A stretch of DNA of 64,000 nucleotides from Wolfiporia cocos (Eukaryota > Basidiomycota > Agaricomycetes > Polyporales > Phaeolaceae). Numbering within the stretch: position 1 is the stretch's first letter; the number at the start of each line of letters is the position of its first letter. The stretch covers positions 1 through 64,000 of the forward strand of contig JACCLO010000027.1 in NCBI GenBank assembly GCA_029448655.1, read 5' to 3'. A program made the translations under genes and the position numbers. Below the pieces are notes generated by a model. That model worked only from the letters and a program-made list of their open reading frames with translations, was not told the DNA's origin and did not search any database. This document shows positions 1 to 11,806 of this stretch, piece by piece.

Positions 1-3000
1 AAGAGGCGCATGAAGACGAGTTTCAGGGGGAAGATGAGAATGCCGACAAAAATCAAGACATTCACGAAGTAACTGAATCCTCAGAACCAGATCCCACTAG
101 TCTTGCCCCCCGTGCATTTCTCGAAAGCTCTGCTGTTCGTCTAGCTTATTTCGAAAGTGTTCTGGGCAACGTGTTCGACAATATTACTGTGAAAGCATCA
201 GAGCGAACACTTCGCTGTGGCTTGGCTATCATTGAAGAATGCGGTCTCCTTTCTGAGCTCACTCTGCCAGGACCTGCTAGATCTCTAGTCACTGCTAAAC
301 GTCGCTTGGGACTCTCAGTTGATGACTACTTCGAGCAAATCCCTATATGCACTGTCTGCTTCAAGTCATATACACAAGATGAGATCAATGCCCTTGCTTC
401 TCCTCAATGTACTGCTCGACGCTGCAAGGGAGTTGTCTGGAAAATTAAGCGGACTGCATCTGGACTAGAGAAGCGCTATCCCACAAAAGTCCAGCCCTAT
501 GCTTCACTGATCAAAGCATTACGGCGGTTTCTAAAACGACCAGACTTTGTGAATAACCTGGTGGACCCACAGACGTACAGGAACCGCCGCACATTAGATG
601 ATCACGAGCCGATGCATGACTTTCACGACTCTCCAACATACGGTTCACTTAATCTCAGTGCGAATCGCATTATTCACGAGGACAGTACATTGGAAGATTC
701 CATATTACCCTCAGAGCGACAAAATACGCTCAATCACTGTGACGTTGGCTTCAGCTTTACAATCAATGTCGACTGGTATATTAAATATTATTAGCAGTGA
801 ATCAAGACTAAATCATTGTAGGTTCGGCATCACAGATAATCGACCACACTCAAGCGGTGGAGTATACATTACCATCAATAATCTCCATCGTGCTGTTCAA
901 TATCTACAGCAGAATGTACATCTCTGTAGTGTAATCCCTGGTCCGAAGGAGCCAAGCCTGGAGCAGATGAACTATACTCTACAACCTCTGGTGGCTGAGT
1001 TACATATCCTACGGAAAGGTGACAATTTATTTTAATTCATCGCAATCCACTGACATGCGTGCAGGGATCATCATGTATATTTATGGTCGCTCAATACCTC
1101 CTCGCATCAAAGGAGGAATAGAGTTACATGTCAGTGACATACCGGCATCGCGCAAAGTCACGGGTTCAGCAGGCCACTCACATAAGCGGCACCCATGTGC
1201 GATTTGCTACATCACTCTTGAGGAAATAAATTCCCCAGCTGGCTACGATATACAGAGTATATGTTTCTCCTTCTTGATAGAATTATGAGACTACTAATTA
1301 TCTGTAAAAGACTTCCAGTTGAGAGACGACTGGGTACAGCTCCAGCATGCATATTGCTCGAAGGCAGCTACAACTGAAAAGGATCGCAAGGAGATATTGG
1401 ACCAGCACTGGGATGCGTTACTCAGTGCTTAACGAACTCCCTGGGTTCCTACCAATAAAATCAACCGCCATCGACTTCATGCATAACTTTTACTGTACGT
1501 CAATTGCACTCTACAGAATCCGGAGAATTAAAAAAAATGCCGCTCAGTGGGAATCGTAAAGGATTAATTCACCAATGTCATAATGAAGGATATCTTCTTA
1601 ACACAGCTGGATGGTGACTACTTCAGAGTACTGTCAATTCCATTGCCTGGCCATCATCCATTGGTCACCTACCTAACAATGTAAGGCGTCCATACACTCA
1701 CCTGTATTCGTTGCTCTGATTTATCATTTCTGAAGCTCAGTGAAAATCACTCGCTACAAAAAGCTGATCAGTGGCGTAGATGGGCTAATATCCAGACAAC
1801 TGTCCTCTGGGTGTGCTGGTGCGATCCACAAGATCGCATTCCGCATAAAGAACCAGCTGTTCCGTCCAACGCAAAGTCAAAGCCGACATTCAGACGATAT
1901 CTCGACGAAATATATTGGTATATCACATTTCTCTCAGTTGCTGAGCGTATTCTAGCATGCAAATCAATATCTATGGACGACATTAAATGAGGGCAATGGT
2001 ATCTACAACTATACTGTCAGGGTCTCCTTGCACTTGGTGTGCATCTAGTATTGAATGAACATCTCTCAATGCATTACCAACTCATGTTTCAAAAATTCGG
2101 ACCAGCTTACAGTTGGTGGCTTTTTGCCTTTGAGCGACTTAATGGAGATCAAGAAAAAGTCAACTTGAATGGACATGCCTCAGGAGTAATGGAGACTACA
2201 CTTATGCGAAACTGTATTGTGAAGCAATGCTTGTATGAGCTTGTAACTTTATGCAGCATTTTTCTTGTGCTAGGCTCAGATAATAATCTATGATTCAACA
2301 GTCTGTATCGCTGCCGGATAATGCCACAGCTCGTGAGCACAAGATTTTAAACAAGATCACTGCAAGTAAAGGTGTAGATCATGGTACCCTGCATGCACAA
2401 TTTGCTGCATCATACACAGGTGATACTCCAGTCAGATATTCAATTCATACTAATGCACCTCTACAGATGGAGGAATATTACTGCCCAAGTGTTGGCCAAA
2501 GGACTTCATTGACATCAGAACTCTAGATCCCCACCTATATTGTCTTATTCTCTTATATTCCTGTAATACCTGGCCAGATATCTCAATTGTCAACGACTTC
2601 ACAATCACTGCAGGAACTGTTCCACTAATCAGTAATCACTCAGTAAAGCCAATCCCTGTGATCTACTGTGGTGGTTCTCGCTGACACGAACTACTCACAT
2701 GTTGTATAGTTTGAGGTGAGGGTTTGAAGGTGATTGCCTAGATTGTAGAGTGAGAGCTAGTGCACACAGGGGTAGAGGTGTTATACCAAGTTTAATGGTA
2801 TACTTAGATGAATTGTTCTAAGGTTGTAATCCCCTTAGTGCGTACCTTATATACATTGTAAGGCAGACCCCTAATACCGTAAGTAAGACCTATGATACTA
2901 GTAGGGCAGAGGGTTAGACCGGTAATGGTACTAAACCAGAGCCATGTGAATATGCCTTATCCAATAGCCATAAAGGCATGTTGTATCAGTCAGTGTGAAT

Positions 3001-4083
3001 CCCACCATGTGACTAATGATGTAACTATGACTTTGTAGATTTGGTGAAGTCCTATTGTCCTTGGGGTGTGCCATAGGCAAGCCCAGTACTATGATGTAAC
3101 CATGATGTCATGATGACACTGTTATGTTGTCATGGTCTGGCCTTGTGGTGTAGTTAGAGACTCGTCTAGTCTTATGATGTAACCATAATGTCAGGTATGA
3201 TGTGCTGGTCTAGATTATGATGTTGTTGATGATGTCATGTATTTGTAATTGACTATGATGTCATGATGATGTAGTTATGTTGTCATAGTCTAGATTGATT
3301 ATGTAACCATGATGTCATGATGATGTCATGGTTGTCTTTTGAGATTGGTGATGAGAGATTGTAGATTAGATTGTCATCACGTGCTTGATGATGTAATCTG
3401 CTAGGGCTTTGTCTAGGGTTTGATATCTAAGTTCCCAAAGGGTTTGCTTAAATATGCATAGATTGTAGTTTGTATGCGCAGAGGTGTAGAACGTTGGGAA
3501 AAGCTTGGAAATATAGGGCGAAAATTGTATGTTGCAGATAATCTGTGACACTCACTATGGTTCAGTCTTTGACCATTGGACACAAAATGATTGCTATGCA
3601 TGCATAGACTTTGACAATCCCAGCATATGACTCCCATGTAGGATCCTGTATCACTGTGAACTCCACATGAGTGGAAAGGAACCTGTCATATGCTCAGTAG
3701 TCAAGCGCATGATATCAGGTGGGTTGGTTCCCTCATTTCCTTGGTCCATGTAGTGCATTTATATTTTTCTTGCTAATTCCTATGAACATCCTGACACTTT
3801 GAAATAGCTCTACCGATCTTGGGACCTACACAGTTTATTGTGATCAATTCCAAGATGCTGAAGTTATTGCAAGTTCGCATTTTGCTGCACCAGTAGCACT
3901 GATTCCTATTCAATCACATTGCATTGGGCTTGATAAGCCACTCTGGGTTGTTCATTCCTTTGATCAGGTATAATGCTTTTTAAAATGTTGTGCCACATTT
4001 TATTTATTGACAGATCACCAGACTGGTACAGAACCTATAGAAGAATGGATAGATGAAGCAGTACAAGAACTAGGAAGTGACTA
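1..4083 (+). pseudogene. Decayed CACTA-type (Tnp2) DNA transposase, 5' end outside window
   Basis: Conceptual translation of the + strand, jumping between frames, gives the hallmarks of the fungal Tnp2 transposase family (CACTA-like, Transposase_21). There is a CxxC...CxxxxC zinc-like stretch near 350-440 (ICTVCFK), an IPGPKEPSL block near 940, a DIPASRKVTG and SHKRHPCAIC block near 1140-1210, LPIKSTAIDFMHNFY near 1450-1490, and a YSWWLFAFERLNG block near 2110-2150. The reading is open to base 1, so the start is lost. Several frameshifts and stops break it, and an LTR lies at 2682-3550. After removing that LTR the reading continues (CGGSRYGS across the junction), and a probable last exon after an intron near 3969-4014 ends at 4083. 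It would have moved a CACTA element; it is dead now. Family assignment rests on motif recognition without a search. Confidence 0.8.
2682..3550 (-). repeat. Solo LTR inserted in the Tnp2 transposase
   Basis: The segment starts TGACACGA and ends TCTGTGACA, so it has the same inverted termini as every other LTR in this window. It is flanked by CTCGC (2677-2681) and CTCAC (3551-3555), a 4/5 target duplication. A TATATAAGG lies on the - strand near 2850, suggesting - orientation. No internal coding sequence remains. The part around 3000-3360 is rich in short repeats of the type GATGTCATGATGATG. Confidence 0.8.
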
Positions 4084-4261
4084 GCAAAGCCTAAGCGGAT
4101 CCAGAAATGAACAGTCAATCTCTCTCCAAAATAGGACCGATGTATTCCCCTGCAAGTAGCTCCTCTAGCCGTGTTTTCGATTTCTCGACATCAGTGGAGC
4201 TGTGTACAGTACCACAAGGGCCCCACACAGTGCTAGGTCCTGCTGCCGCCACACCACTCTG

Positions 4262-5711
4262 TCACTTTCTCTTAGGAGCTGAGTTTTCCTCTGGGTCCTC
4301 TGTGTCACCCCAAAGTGTACTGCTGCGTGCCACCCTGCCCTTCATAAACCAATGCAGATTTGCTTCAAGAGCACTGGACTTGACCTGCCAGGCATGAATT
4401 CTATTTTCTAAGCACTTTGCTGCTGATGGCACTGCATTCTTGATTTCTGTACCACAAATATGCATGGTAGCAGCCTTCTCCTTGTCTGGATTGGGATCAG
4501 AAATAGTGTCAATTGCCTTGTACAACTCCATCACCTATCCACAAGCATGGTCAGTAGTTATAAATTATTATCGGGTATGTACTTGCAGTATCACCATGAT
4601 AATCAGGTGCACGGCTGACCCACTGAGTCGCTGTCCTCCCAGGGATGGTATCAGGATCATCTTCATTTTCTGACATGGCATTTAAGATAAATGCAGAATT
4701 GTACTTAGGGTCTGTATATTCTGACAAGGCCCGTTTCCGAATTCTAGCAGCTAGGTTCTGTTTTATATGTCAGTCACTAAAATTTATATCACTACGGAGT
4801 TTCATACATACCAACTTCACTCGTGAGTTTATGGCTGACCTTTTGCTCTTGATGGCACCAATACACCCTCATCCTCAATGCCCTCACCAACATTCTGTGT
4901 TTGCTCCTGTCCTCCATTGCCAGTCTGCACAGTACTGCCTTCCTCTTCCTCTTCATCGTCATTATTTTGGTTGTCTTTCTCAGCACCAGATTTTCCTGAA
5001 ATGTGGAGTCGCCACTGGTAGGCCAGATAATTGAACTTAGCTTTCACACGATCCGATAAATTGATATCATGCACTTTTTCGAGTGCAGTTGCAGCAAGAG
5101 GAAATAACTGGGCCCCATTTGCATGTGTATATTCCACAATATAGCGGATATTTGTGGAGTTCATGCAGAACGAGGCTGGTTTGTCCCAATGAAAGCGCAA
5201 GAGAGGCTGCCCTGTAGCAGAGTCCTTTGGCCAAAGTTCATGTTTGTGGGAGATCTGGTGAGGATATAAGGGTAGTGTCTTGGCCGTAAGTCCCTCGACA
5301 CCGAACAGCTTCTGATAGACCTTGGGAACCAGTTTCTGTGCTTGGGTTTAGTGTGCTATCCCTTCTTACCACCATTTACTGCACCTTGAAAGTCTGATCA
5401 TTTACTGCTTCACAACCTATCTGCATCTGTATCTTGCCCTTGTCTATGGCTTCTCCACCACCTGCTTCTTCATTTCCTGCCCCTTCTATTCTGTCCTCAG
5501 TTCCTTCGGCTACTCCCAGTACTTCCTCTTTAAAGGCAAGCCTCTCCTTTAAGACCACATTCTCATCTCTCAAAACCTGAATTTCTGCCTGTAGGACCTG
5601 TATGACCTGTTTGTAGCTCTGCTTATTTACTGTATTTTGCATCTGTGTTTCTATCTGCTCAATCTTTTCAATTGCTGCATATATACAAGCAATGTGAGTA
5701 GAGGTAGCCAT
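4262..5711 (-). pseudogene. Decayed four-exon gene of unknown function
   Basis: Plausible exons on the - strand are 5711-5385, 5335-4812, 4757-4587 and 4534-4262. The N-terminal exon (starting MATSTHIACI) is a predicted coiled coil of Q/E/L heptads. The second exon contains QKLFGVEGL and RFHWDKPASFC followed by an acidic run. The third carries RKRALSEYTDPKYNSAF and TQWVSRAPDYHG, and the last ends ENSAPKRK. The intron at 4758-4811 has GTATGT and CAG ends; that at 4535-4586 would be a GC-AG intron (GCAAGT). A shift of frame is needed near 4865, where the acidic reading runs into a stop while the neighbouring frame continues, so this copy is probably dead. The layout resembles multicopy hypothetical proteins I associate with Agaricomycetes; no function can be given. 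Confidence 0.55.
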
Positions 5712-6136
5712 TGTGGCCAGATGTAGGTAGGCAGCTAGTATGTATGTCTGTATGAATCCTTGATCATGAGGAGTTCGAAATCCTATTCCTGAAACTCAAA
5801 CAGTGAACTCAATACCGATTGCCATTGGCCTAGATTAGGTATGGGATTGCAGTGTTTGCAATCAAATATATCCTCTTTAAGCTTCAGATTCCGATATGTG
5901 GTTGATCCTCTGTAACAACATCCCTCCACCTGGGTCAGACAGCATGTATCTATGGACTATATCCAGACTTAACGTGTAGCTGTGTAACTCACATTCATAT
6001 GTGAGGGTGATTTTGCAGTTGGTAAAAGTAAAGAGTCCACGTAGTTACAACAAAGACAAGGACGAGGATACTAGATAGAGCCAGCCAATGGTGAAGTGGA
6101 TGATGAATTTCTCAGTTGAGTTACAGCAAAGATAAG
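5712..6136. other. No gene recognised
   Basis: AT-balanced sequence between a decayed gene and an LTR. No open frame with recognisable motifs, tRNA or repeat structure was seen. Confidence 0.5.
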
Positions 6137-6503
6137 TGACACAAGCACGATCTCAAGCAACGACTCAGGGGAATAGTACTCACACAAAGGTGTATTCCTG
6201 ATCTGAGGCTACTCAAGGTGTATAAGGCCAAGATGAGTCTGGGGTTCCTCCCTGACCATCGGCCAGTATATATGCTCTGGCTATGTTTGTACATGTTTGG
6301 CTACTGTACAGTATTATGTAAGCTGATAGTCTGTTATTATTGTAAGTAAACCCTAGTCTGGGTGTAGAGCCACAATCAGAGTGTCTGGGGTCTAGGTAGG
6401 CACGTGTGGGGTGTTTGGGGTCCTTGCACATGATGCATAGGTGGGCGCTTAGATAAGAGGCATCACTAGTAGATGTCTGACTTAAGAAAATCGGCTTGTG
6501 ACA
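6137..6503 (-). repeat. 3' LTR of the old Ty3/Gypsy element
   Basis: The 367-bp segment starts TGACACAAGC and ends GCTTGTGACA, giving 10-bp inverted ends with one mismatch. On the - strand a polypurine tract (AGAAGAGGGGGTAC) abuts it at 6504, as expected for a 3' LTR, and a TATATA lies near 6275. The matching 5' LTR was not found in the window, so the element is truncated at its other end. Confidence 0.7.
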
Positions 6504-6696
6504 GTACCCCCTCTTCTAGCAGCGTGTCCCCATGCCCAGCAATCACTTTGTAGCGGTTTTGGTCAACATGGCAAGGGTGATCAACGTCATGCTTATTGCA
6601 TCTGTGTGAGACGTCCATCTGCAGGGTATATTTCACTGGGTAGATCCACCCTGATGTCCCGGGTATGGTGGATTCTATAGGTTCCCCAGTTCTAAT

Positions 6697-7255
6697 TGAC
6701 ACAGACTTACTGTCTGTGCGACCCCTGGGCTCAGGGGGAACCATACTCGACACCAGTCGAGCCTACAAGGCACCGCGCCAGCGCTGAACGCAGAGGCAAC
6801 GTGGGATTGACAAGATCCCTTGTGTACGTCGAGATAGCGGCGGTGGCTCACAGACAAGGGCGCAGAGATGTGGGCCCCGGGCCAGCAAGTCACACAGCGT
6901 TAAGTAAGAACGGGTTATACACCATTGTCGAGAATCTGAGAGATGGGGTATTAACCCACATCTCGTCGTATTATATACATGCTTGTATCTACTACCGAGA
7001 CCGCCCTAAAGACGTGGTCTGTGCACCGCTATCTAATGGGTCATGTGCTAGGTAACGAGACATGTAACAATGTGACCATAAGTGACGGTACCTGAGGCGC
7101 GCGCTACCCTACAGCGCTAACCAGGCGACCAGGTGACCTGCAATAACTGGGAGACGCTGGAGGTGGCTACAGCGCAGAGACGCGGCGTACGCCTAGCGCC
7201 GCGCGTGCGTCCTATAGCGAGGGAGTCCAAACCTGCATAGAGAAAGTCTGTGACA
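6697..7255 (-). repeat. 3' LTR of non-autonomous element 1
   Basis: 559 bp, TG...CA ends (TGACACAGAC...GTCTGTGACA), matching 8015-8573 by eye with no differences noticed. A TATATAA on the - strand near 6970-6980 marks the probable promoter. Confidence 0.9.
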
Positions 7256-7897
7256 TTACCCCCCCTCTCGAAAAACGTCGTCCCTGACGTTCTACCTATC
7301 TTCCTACGACCCTCGCATCCTTGGTTGCTTGTTTGACACACGGCCCATCCTTTGCAACGTAAGGTGGGGAGCGTCCGTGTGCACGGTCCGTCCGCCGGTG
7401 GAGGAGTGAAGAAAACGTCCCCCCATCCCGCAACGTGAGTGAACGAGGCCCTCCAGAGGTGAGCGGGCCCATCGGAGGTTGTGGTAATGCTTGTTCATTC
7501 CGCCTCCTAGGACTGACGCCGACATAGATGGACGTGGCGCACCGACCTCGGGGTATGTGGTTGGTTTTGTCGGAGAAGTAGTCGGTCGTCGAGGATTGCT
7601 TTCTGACCTTTGTGATCGTCGGTGTGGGGTTGGAGACCCTTGCGGGTTCCTTCGCATACCCACTGATCATCAGTTCTTGGTGATACCCTGCCGCCCAGGG
7701 GTAAGTGGCCGGACTGCCCTAGACCTCCACACGCGCGCGCATTCCCTTTGCAGGAGTGACGGCGGCGGGTCCTCAAACGGGGCTTACGTCGGTCGACCCC
7801 TTCTACCTTGCGTTCGAAAGGGGGCGGTCTTGCTTGCTCACTCCGTACGGGTACTTCGCCTGGTGTAACGCTTCGTGGGGGCTCGTAAGACTACGGA

Positions 7898-7919
7898 CCT
7901 CTGGTGCTTCTACCAGAGG
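7898..7919. other. Conserved perfect stem-loop in the interior of element 1
   Basis: CCTCTGGT (7898-7905), loop GCTTCT, ACCAGAGG (7912-7919). The identical hairpin occurs at 61643-61664 in the related element, within a conserved block close to the primer binding site. A role in RNA packaging or primer folding is inference. Confidence 0.6.
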
Positions 7920-8001
7920 CTGCCCCGCCGCGTTGCCATGGCACCCTGTACGTGGAGAACCCTCGGCCCCAGCGCAGGTGGCGCCGGAGGGGAGGTAAGA
8001 T

Positions 8002-8013
8002 ATCTCTCAGATT
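8002..8013 (-). promoter_or_regulatory. Self-primer binding site of element 1
   Basis: On the - strand AATCTGAGAGAT lies 1 nt inside the 5' LTR. It is the exact reverse complement of 12 nt at 8251-8262 in that LTR, where transcription should start. No tRNA-type TGG start is present. Confidence 0.65.
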
Positions 8014-8014
8014 A

Positions 8015-8573
8015 TGACACAGACTTACTGTCTGTGCGACCCCTGGGCTCAGGGGGAACCATACTCGACACCAGTCGAGCCTACAAGGCACCGCGCCAGC
8101 GCTGAACGCAGAGGCAACGTGGGATTGACAAGATCCCTTGTGTACGTCGAGATAGCGGCGGTGGCTCACAGACAAGGGCGCAGAGATGTGGGCCCCGGGC
8201 CAGCAAGTCACACAGCGTTAAGTAAGAACGGGTTATACACCATTGTCGAGAATCTGAGAGATGGGGTATTAACCCACATCTCGTCGTATTATATACATGC
8301 TTGTATCTACTACCGAGACCGCCCTAAAGACGTGGTCTGTGCACCGCTATCTAATGGGTCATGTGCTAGGTAACGAGACATGTAACAATGTGACCATAAG
8401 TGACGGTACCTGAGGCGCGCGCTACCCTACAGCGCTAACCAGGCGACCAGGTGACCTGCAATAACTGGGAGACGCTGGAGGTGGCTACAGCGCAGAGACG
8501 CGGCGTACGCCTAGCGCCGCGCGTGCGTCCTATAGCGAGGGAGTCCAAACCTGCATAGAGAAAGTCTGTGACA
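8015..8573 (-). repeat. 5' LTR of non-autonomous element 1
   Basis: 559 bp, the partner of 6697-7255. On the - strand TATATAA (near 8290) lies about 33 nt upstream of ATCTCTCAGATT (8251-8262), which pairs with the primer site next to this LTR. Confidence 0.9.
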
Positions 8574-11500
8574 CTAATACCGTAGCGTATTTCCCTTGTA
8601 TGCGGATTGCAGATCCAGAAGTTTCGTACGATGAGCTGCTTAAGATACACATAGAAGGGTATCTTTCCTTGTATGAGCAGCATGAGATCTACATCATCGT
8701 GGACTATGTATTCATCTGGAGCCTGCACTAGTTTCATCTGTTGGTACTTGGTTTCGAGGTCTTCCCACTCGGGGTCCCATTCGGTGTGTCTATTCCACCA
8801 TTGGTGTCCCAGGGCATTTGGCTGTGCCTCGAAGTATTTCTTTACCAAGTCCTGCCAGGGTGTCATTCCGCATTTCCATTCCCATGTCTTGTTCCCATCA
8901 GACCACTCAACTTCTAGCTCAACCCACCCTTGGTCTTCTCTGGATGCGAGGATCCTGAGAGGCCTGCGAGTGTCATTGCTTTCTGTCCTGACATTGTGGT
9001 TTTAATTGGGGAAGGTGGGCTGGTGGTATGGGAGCAATAAGACTTCGTTGAATATGGGGTATATTCCACGCATGTCTGCAGGTAAGTCTAATTCATATGC
9101 TCTGTGCCTGACCTTCTTAGTGACCTTGTACGGTCTGTACCGCTTAGAGTCCAGCTTCTTGGTTGGGTTGCCCATGTTTATGTTATGGCTGTCAACCCAT
9201 ACCAAGTCTCCTTCTGAATATGACAGTGGCTCTGCCTGTTTCCTGTCATAGTATTCTTTCATTTGGAGTTTCGCTTTCTCTAGGTTCTGTGAAGCGGTTT
9301 TGGATATCTCGTGCATGTGTTCGACCCAGTCCCGTGCTACCCCCTCTTCTTGCTCTGGCACCTCTATACCTGTGAAAGGGTGGTATCCATGAGTAAGGTA
9401 AAAGGGGGAGTATCCTGTGCTACTGTGTACATGTGTCTTGTATGCGAAGCTTGCTAGCGGGAGTAAGTCCAGCCAGTTCGTATGTGTTTCGTTAATAAAT
9501 AGTCATGGGTACACCTCAAGTTCCTGGTTCATTCGTTCCATCTGCCCGTCTGTCTGTGGGTGGAACACGGTACTCGGGTTTCCCTCGATGCCTAATCTAC
9601 GGTATATGTCCTTTATAAACTCTGCTACAAACTGCGGTCCTCTGTCGCTAAATACTTTCTTTGGTAGTCCATGTTGTGTATATACTTTGTCTATAAATAT
9701 GTTTGCCCATCCTTCTGCTGTGAGCCTGGTGGTTGTTGGTATAGCTATGTAGTCCTTTGATTTCACATCTACTACTACAATGATAGCATCCCGACCCTTG
9801 GAAGTTGGGAGTCCTGTGATCATGTTGATGGAAATGTTCTCCCAGTTGTGTGCTGGAGTTGGGTTCAGGTTGAGTGGGGCTGGACATTTGGTTCGATCCG
9901 GTTTGGCCTGTTGGCACTTGATACATGCCTTGACATATTGGTGGATGTCTGTGCACATCTTTGGCCACCAATAGTGTCGATGTATGGCTGTGTATGTGTT
10001 TTCTGTGCCCGGGTGTCCTGCCGAAACCATGTCATGGAAGGAAGAAATGATTTTTCCTATCAACTCTTCATCCTGAGGGATAATTAACCTCCCCCTCCTA
10101 TATTGCAGACCGTCCTCAGTCGTATCCCCTACTTCTACTTCCTCCTTGTCATATAGAGTGGCTTCCGCTTTGACCCTCTCTTTCACTTCCTTGTGGGTGA
10201 TCCCATGAGTGATCGTGTAGAATGAGGATCGCAGCCTTTCTGCGCTATCTTTGACGAAGAGATGCGGTTTCAAGACTACTTGTCCTTCGAGGTGATCCTT
10301 GTTGTTGCTGTGATCACTTCTTTGGGAGAGTCTATCTGCCCTTCCATTGGTCTTCCCAGGGATGTGCACGAGTTGTAGGTCATACTCGGTGAGTTCCGTC
10401 ATCCACCGGGCTTGTCACAGATTAATTTTCTGTGGGGTCTTAAAGTATTCTAGGTTCTTATGGTCTGTTAGTACTTCTATGGGGTGTTTAGCCCCCATTA
10501 CGAAATGTCACCATTCATCTAGTGCTCGCATGATGGCGAGGAGCTCTCTATCATAAATCTCGTAGTTCTGTTCTGCTGGTAGCATTGTCTTACTCTGGTA
10601 TGCGATGGGTTTCTGGACATCGTCCTGTTTCTGCATGAGGCAGGCTCCGGTTGCGAAATCCGAAGAGTCTGCCTTGATGCGGAAAGGGTTGTCGTCATTT
10701 GGTATCCCTAACATGGGTGCTTCGATAAATATTTTCTTTAGTTTGTTGAAGCACTCCTGTTCTGCTGTACCCCACTGCCATTCCATGTCTTTGGTCAGGT
10801 TTATCAGTGGGCATGCTACCGTTGAGAACTTGGGTATAAATCTCCGGTAGAAGTTTGCGAATCCGATGAAGGATTGCACTTCTTTCTTGTTCCAAGGGGC
10901 CGGCCATTCGGCAACTGTGGCTACCTTCGTGGGGTCCATGCAGATCTGCCTGTGAGAGATTATATGCCTGAGGTATTCTACTTCCAATTTCTCGAACTCG
11001 CATTTCTCTGGTTTACAAGTCAACTTATTTTGACGGAGGACGAGAAGGACCTTGCGCAGTATCTCTCTATGTTCCTTCTGACTCTCCATGAAAATAAGTA
11101 TGTCATCTAGGTATACAATGACCTTCCCGGTTAGGATTAGATCTCTAAATATATCGTTCATCAAGGTCTGGAATGTGCCTGGTGCATTGCACATTCCGAA
11201 GAACATCACTAGCAGCTCGTATAGCCCTCTATTAGTAATGAAGGCGGCTTTTTCTTCATCGCCTTCCTTGATGTGCATGTTCGTGTATCCCCAACAAATG
11301 TCCAGCTTAGAGAAGTACTTAGCTCATTTAAGCTTATTCAGCAGCTCCGTGATGAGCAGGAGTGGGTACTTGTTCTTTTTGGTCATCTGGTTCAACTTCC
11401 GATAGTCTTGTATGGGTCTCAGTTTCCCATCCTTCTTTTTTACGAAGAAGAATGGTGCCCCCCATGGAGACTTTGATGGTCTAATGCGTCTGGTTCATAG

Positions 11501-11806
11501 TTGTTCTTTGAGGAAGTCGTCCAGTGCTTCCTGCTCACGGGGTGAAAGAGCGTAGATTTTTCCGGTGTATGGTTCGGAGTTTGGTAGGAGTTCAATGGCA
11601 TGATCTCACAGTCGCCGCTCCGGGAGATTGTCAAATTCCTTTTCCTCAAACATGTCTTTGAAGTCATGTAAGTACTCGGGTACGACCTCCTTGAAGGCTT
11701 TGGCTTCCATTGTCTTGCCAGCCGCAATTGTGATCTCAGTTGCTTTAGTGGCATGGACTCGCTTGGCGATGTCCACTCAGCATTCTTCCCTGTTTCGTAG
11801 CCATGC

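Larger units (their letters stand above)
6697..8573 (-). mobile_element. Non-autonomous LTR element 1 (1877 bp)
   Basis: Two apparently identical 559-bp LTRs (6697-7255 and 8015-8573) flank a 759-bp interior with no retroelement domain. A perfect target duplication CTAAT lies at 6692-6696 and 8574-8578. A polypurine tract (GAGAGGGGGGGTAA on the - strand) abuts the left LTR, so the element lies on the - strand with its 5' LTR at the right. A self-priming pair is present (see 8002-8013). The interior shares several blocks with the element at 60465-62348, including a perfect 8-bp stem. Movement must depend on proteins of an autonomous relative that is not obvious in this window. Confidence 0.9.
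6504..11806 (-). pseudogene. pol: Pol of an old Ty3/Gypsy element (RT, RNase H, integrase, C-terminal tail)
   Basis: Read on the - strand. It has [18 protein letters not shown], an RT block ending in YLDDILIF (about 11105), an RNase H block (YEIYDRELLAIMRALDEW), an HHCC zinc finger (GHPG...CIKCQQAK) and an integrase core with SDRGPQF and HPQTDGQMER. The first integrase Asp appears as Asn (ISINMITGLP). A tail with SYSEGDLVWVD and a chromo-like WVELEVEWSDG follows. Stops interrupt it at many points, for example DEW*HF and NL*QARW, where family knowledge predicts Arg. A 1.9-kb LTR element (6697-8573) and element A interrupt it; the reading REIRYGI/RTGEPIE runs cleanly across the first gap. Its upstream end resumes at 21811. 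It is clearly dead. Confidence 0.85.

Noticed and set aside
7296..7998. Frames of about 75-125 codons in the interior of short element 1
   Set aside because: Present on both strands, not conserved in length in the sister element, and without retroelement motifs.
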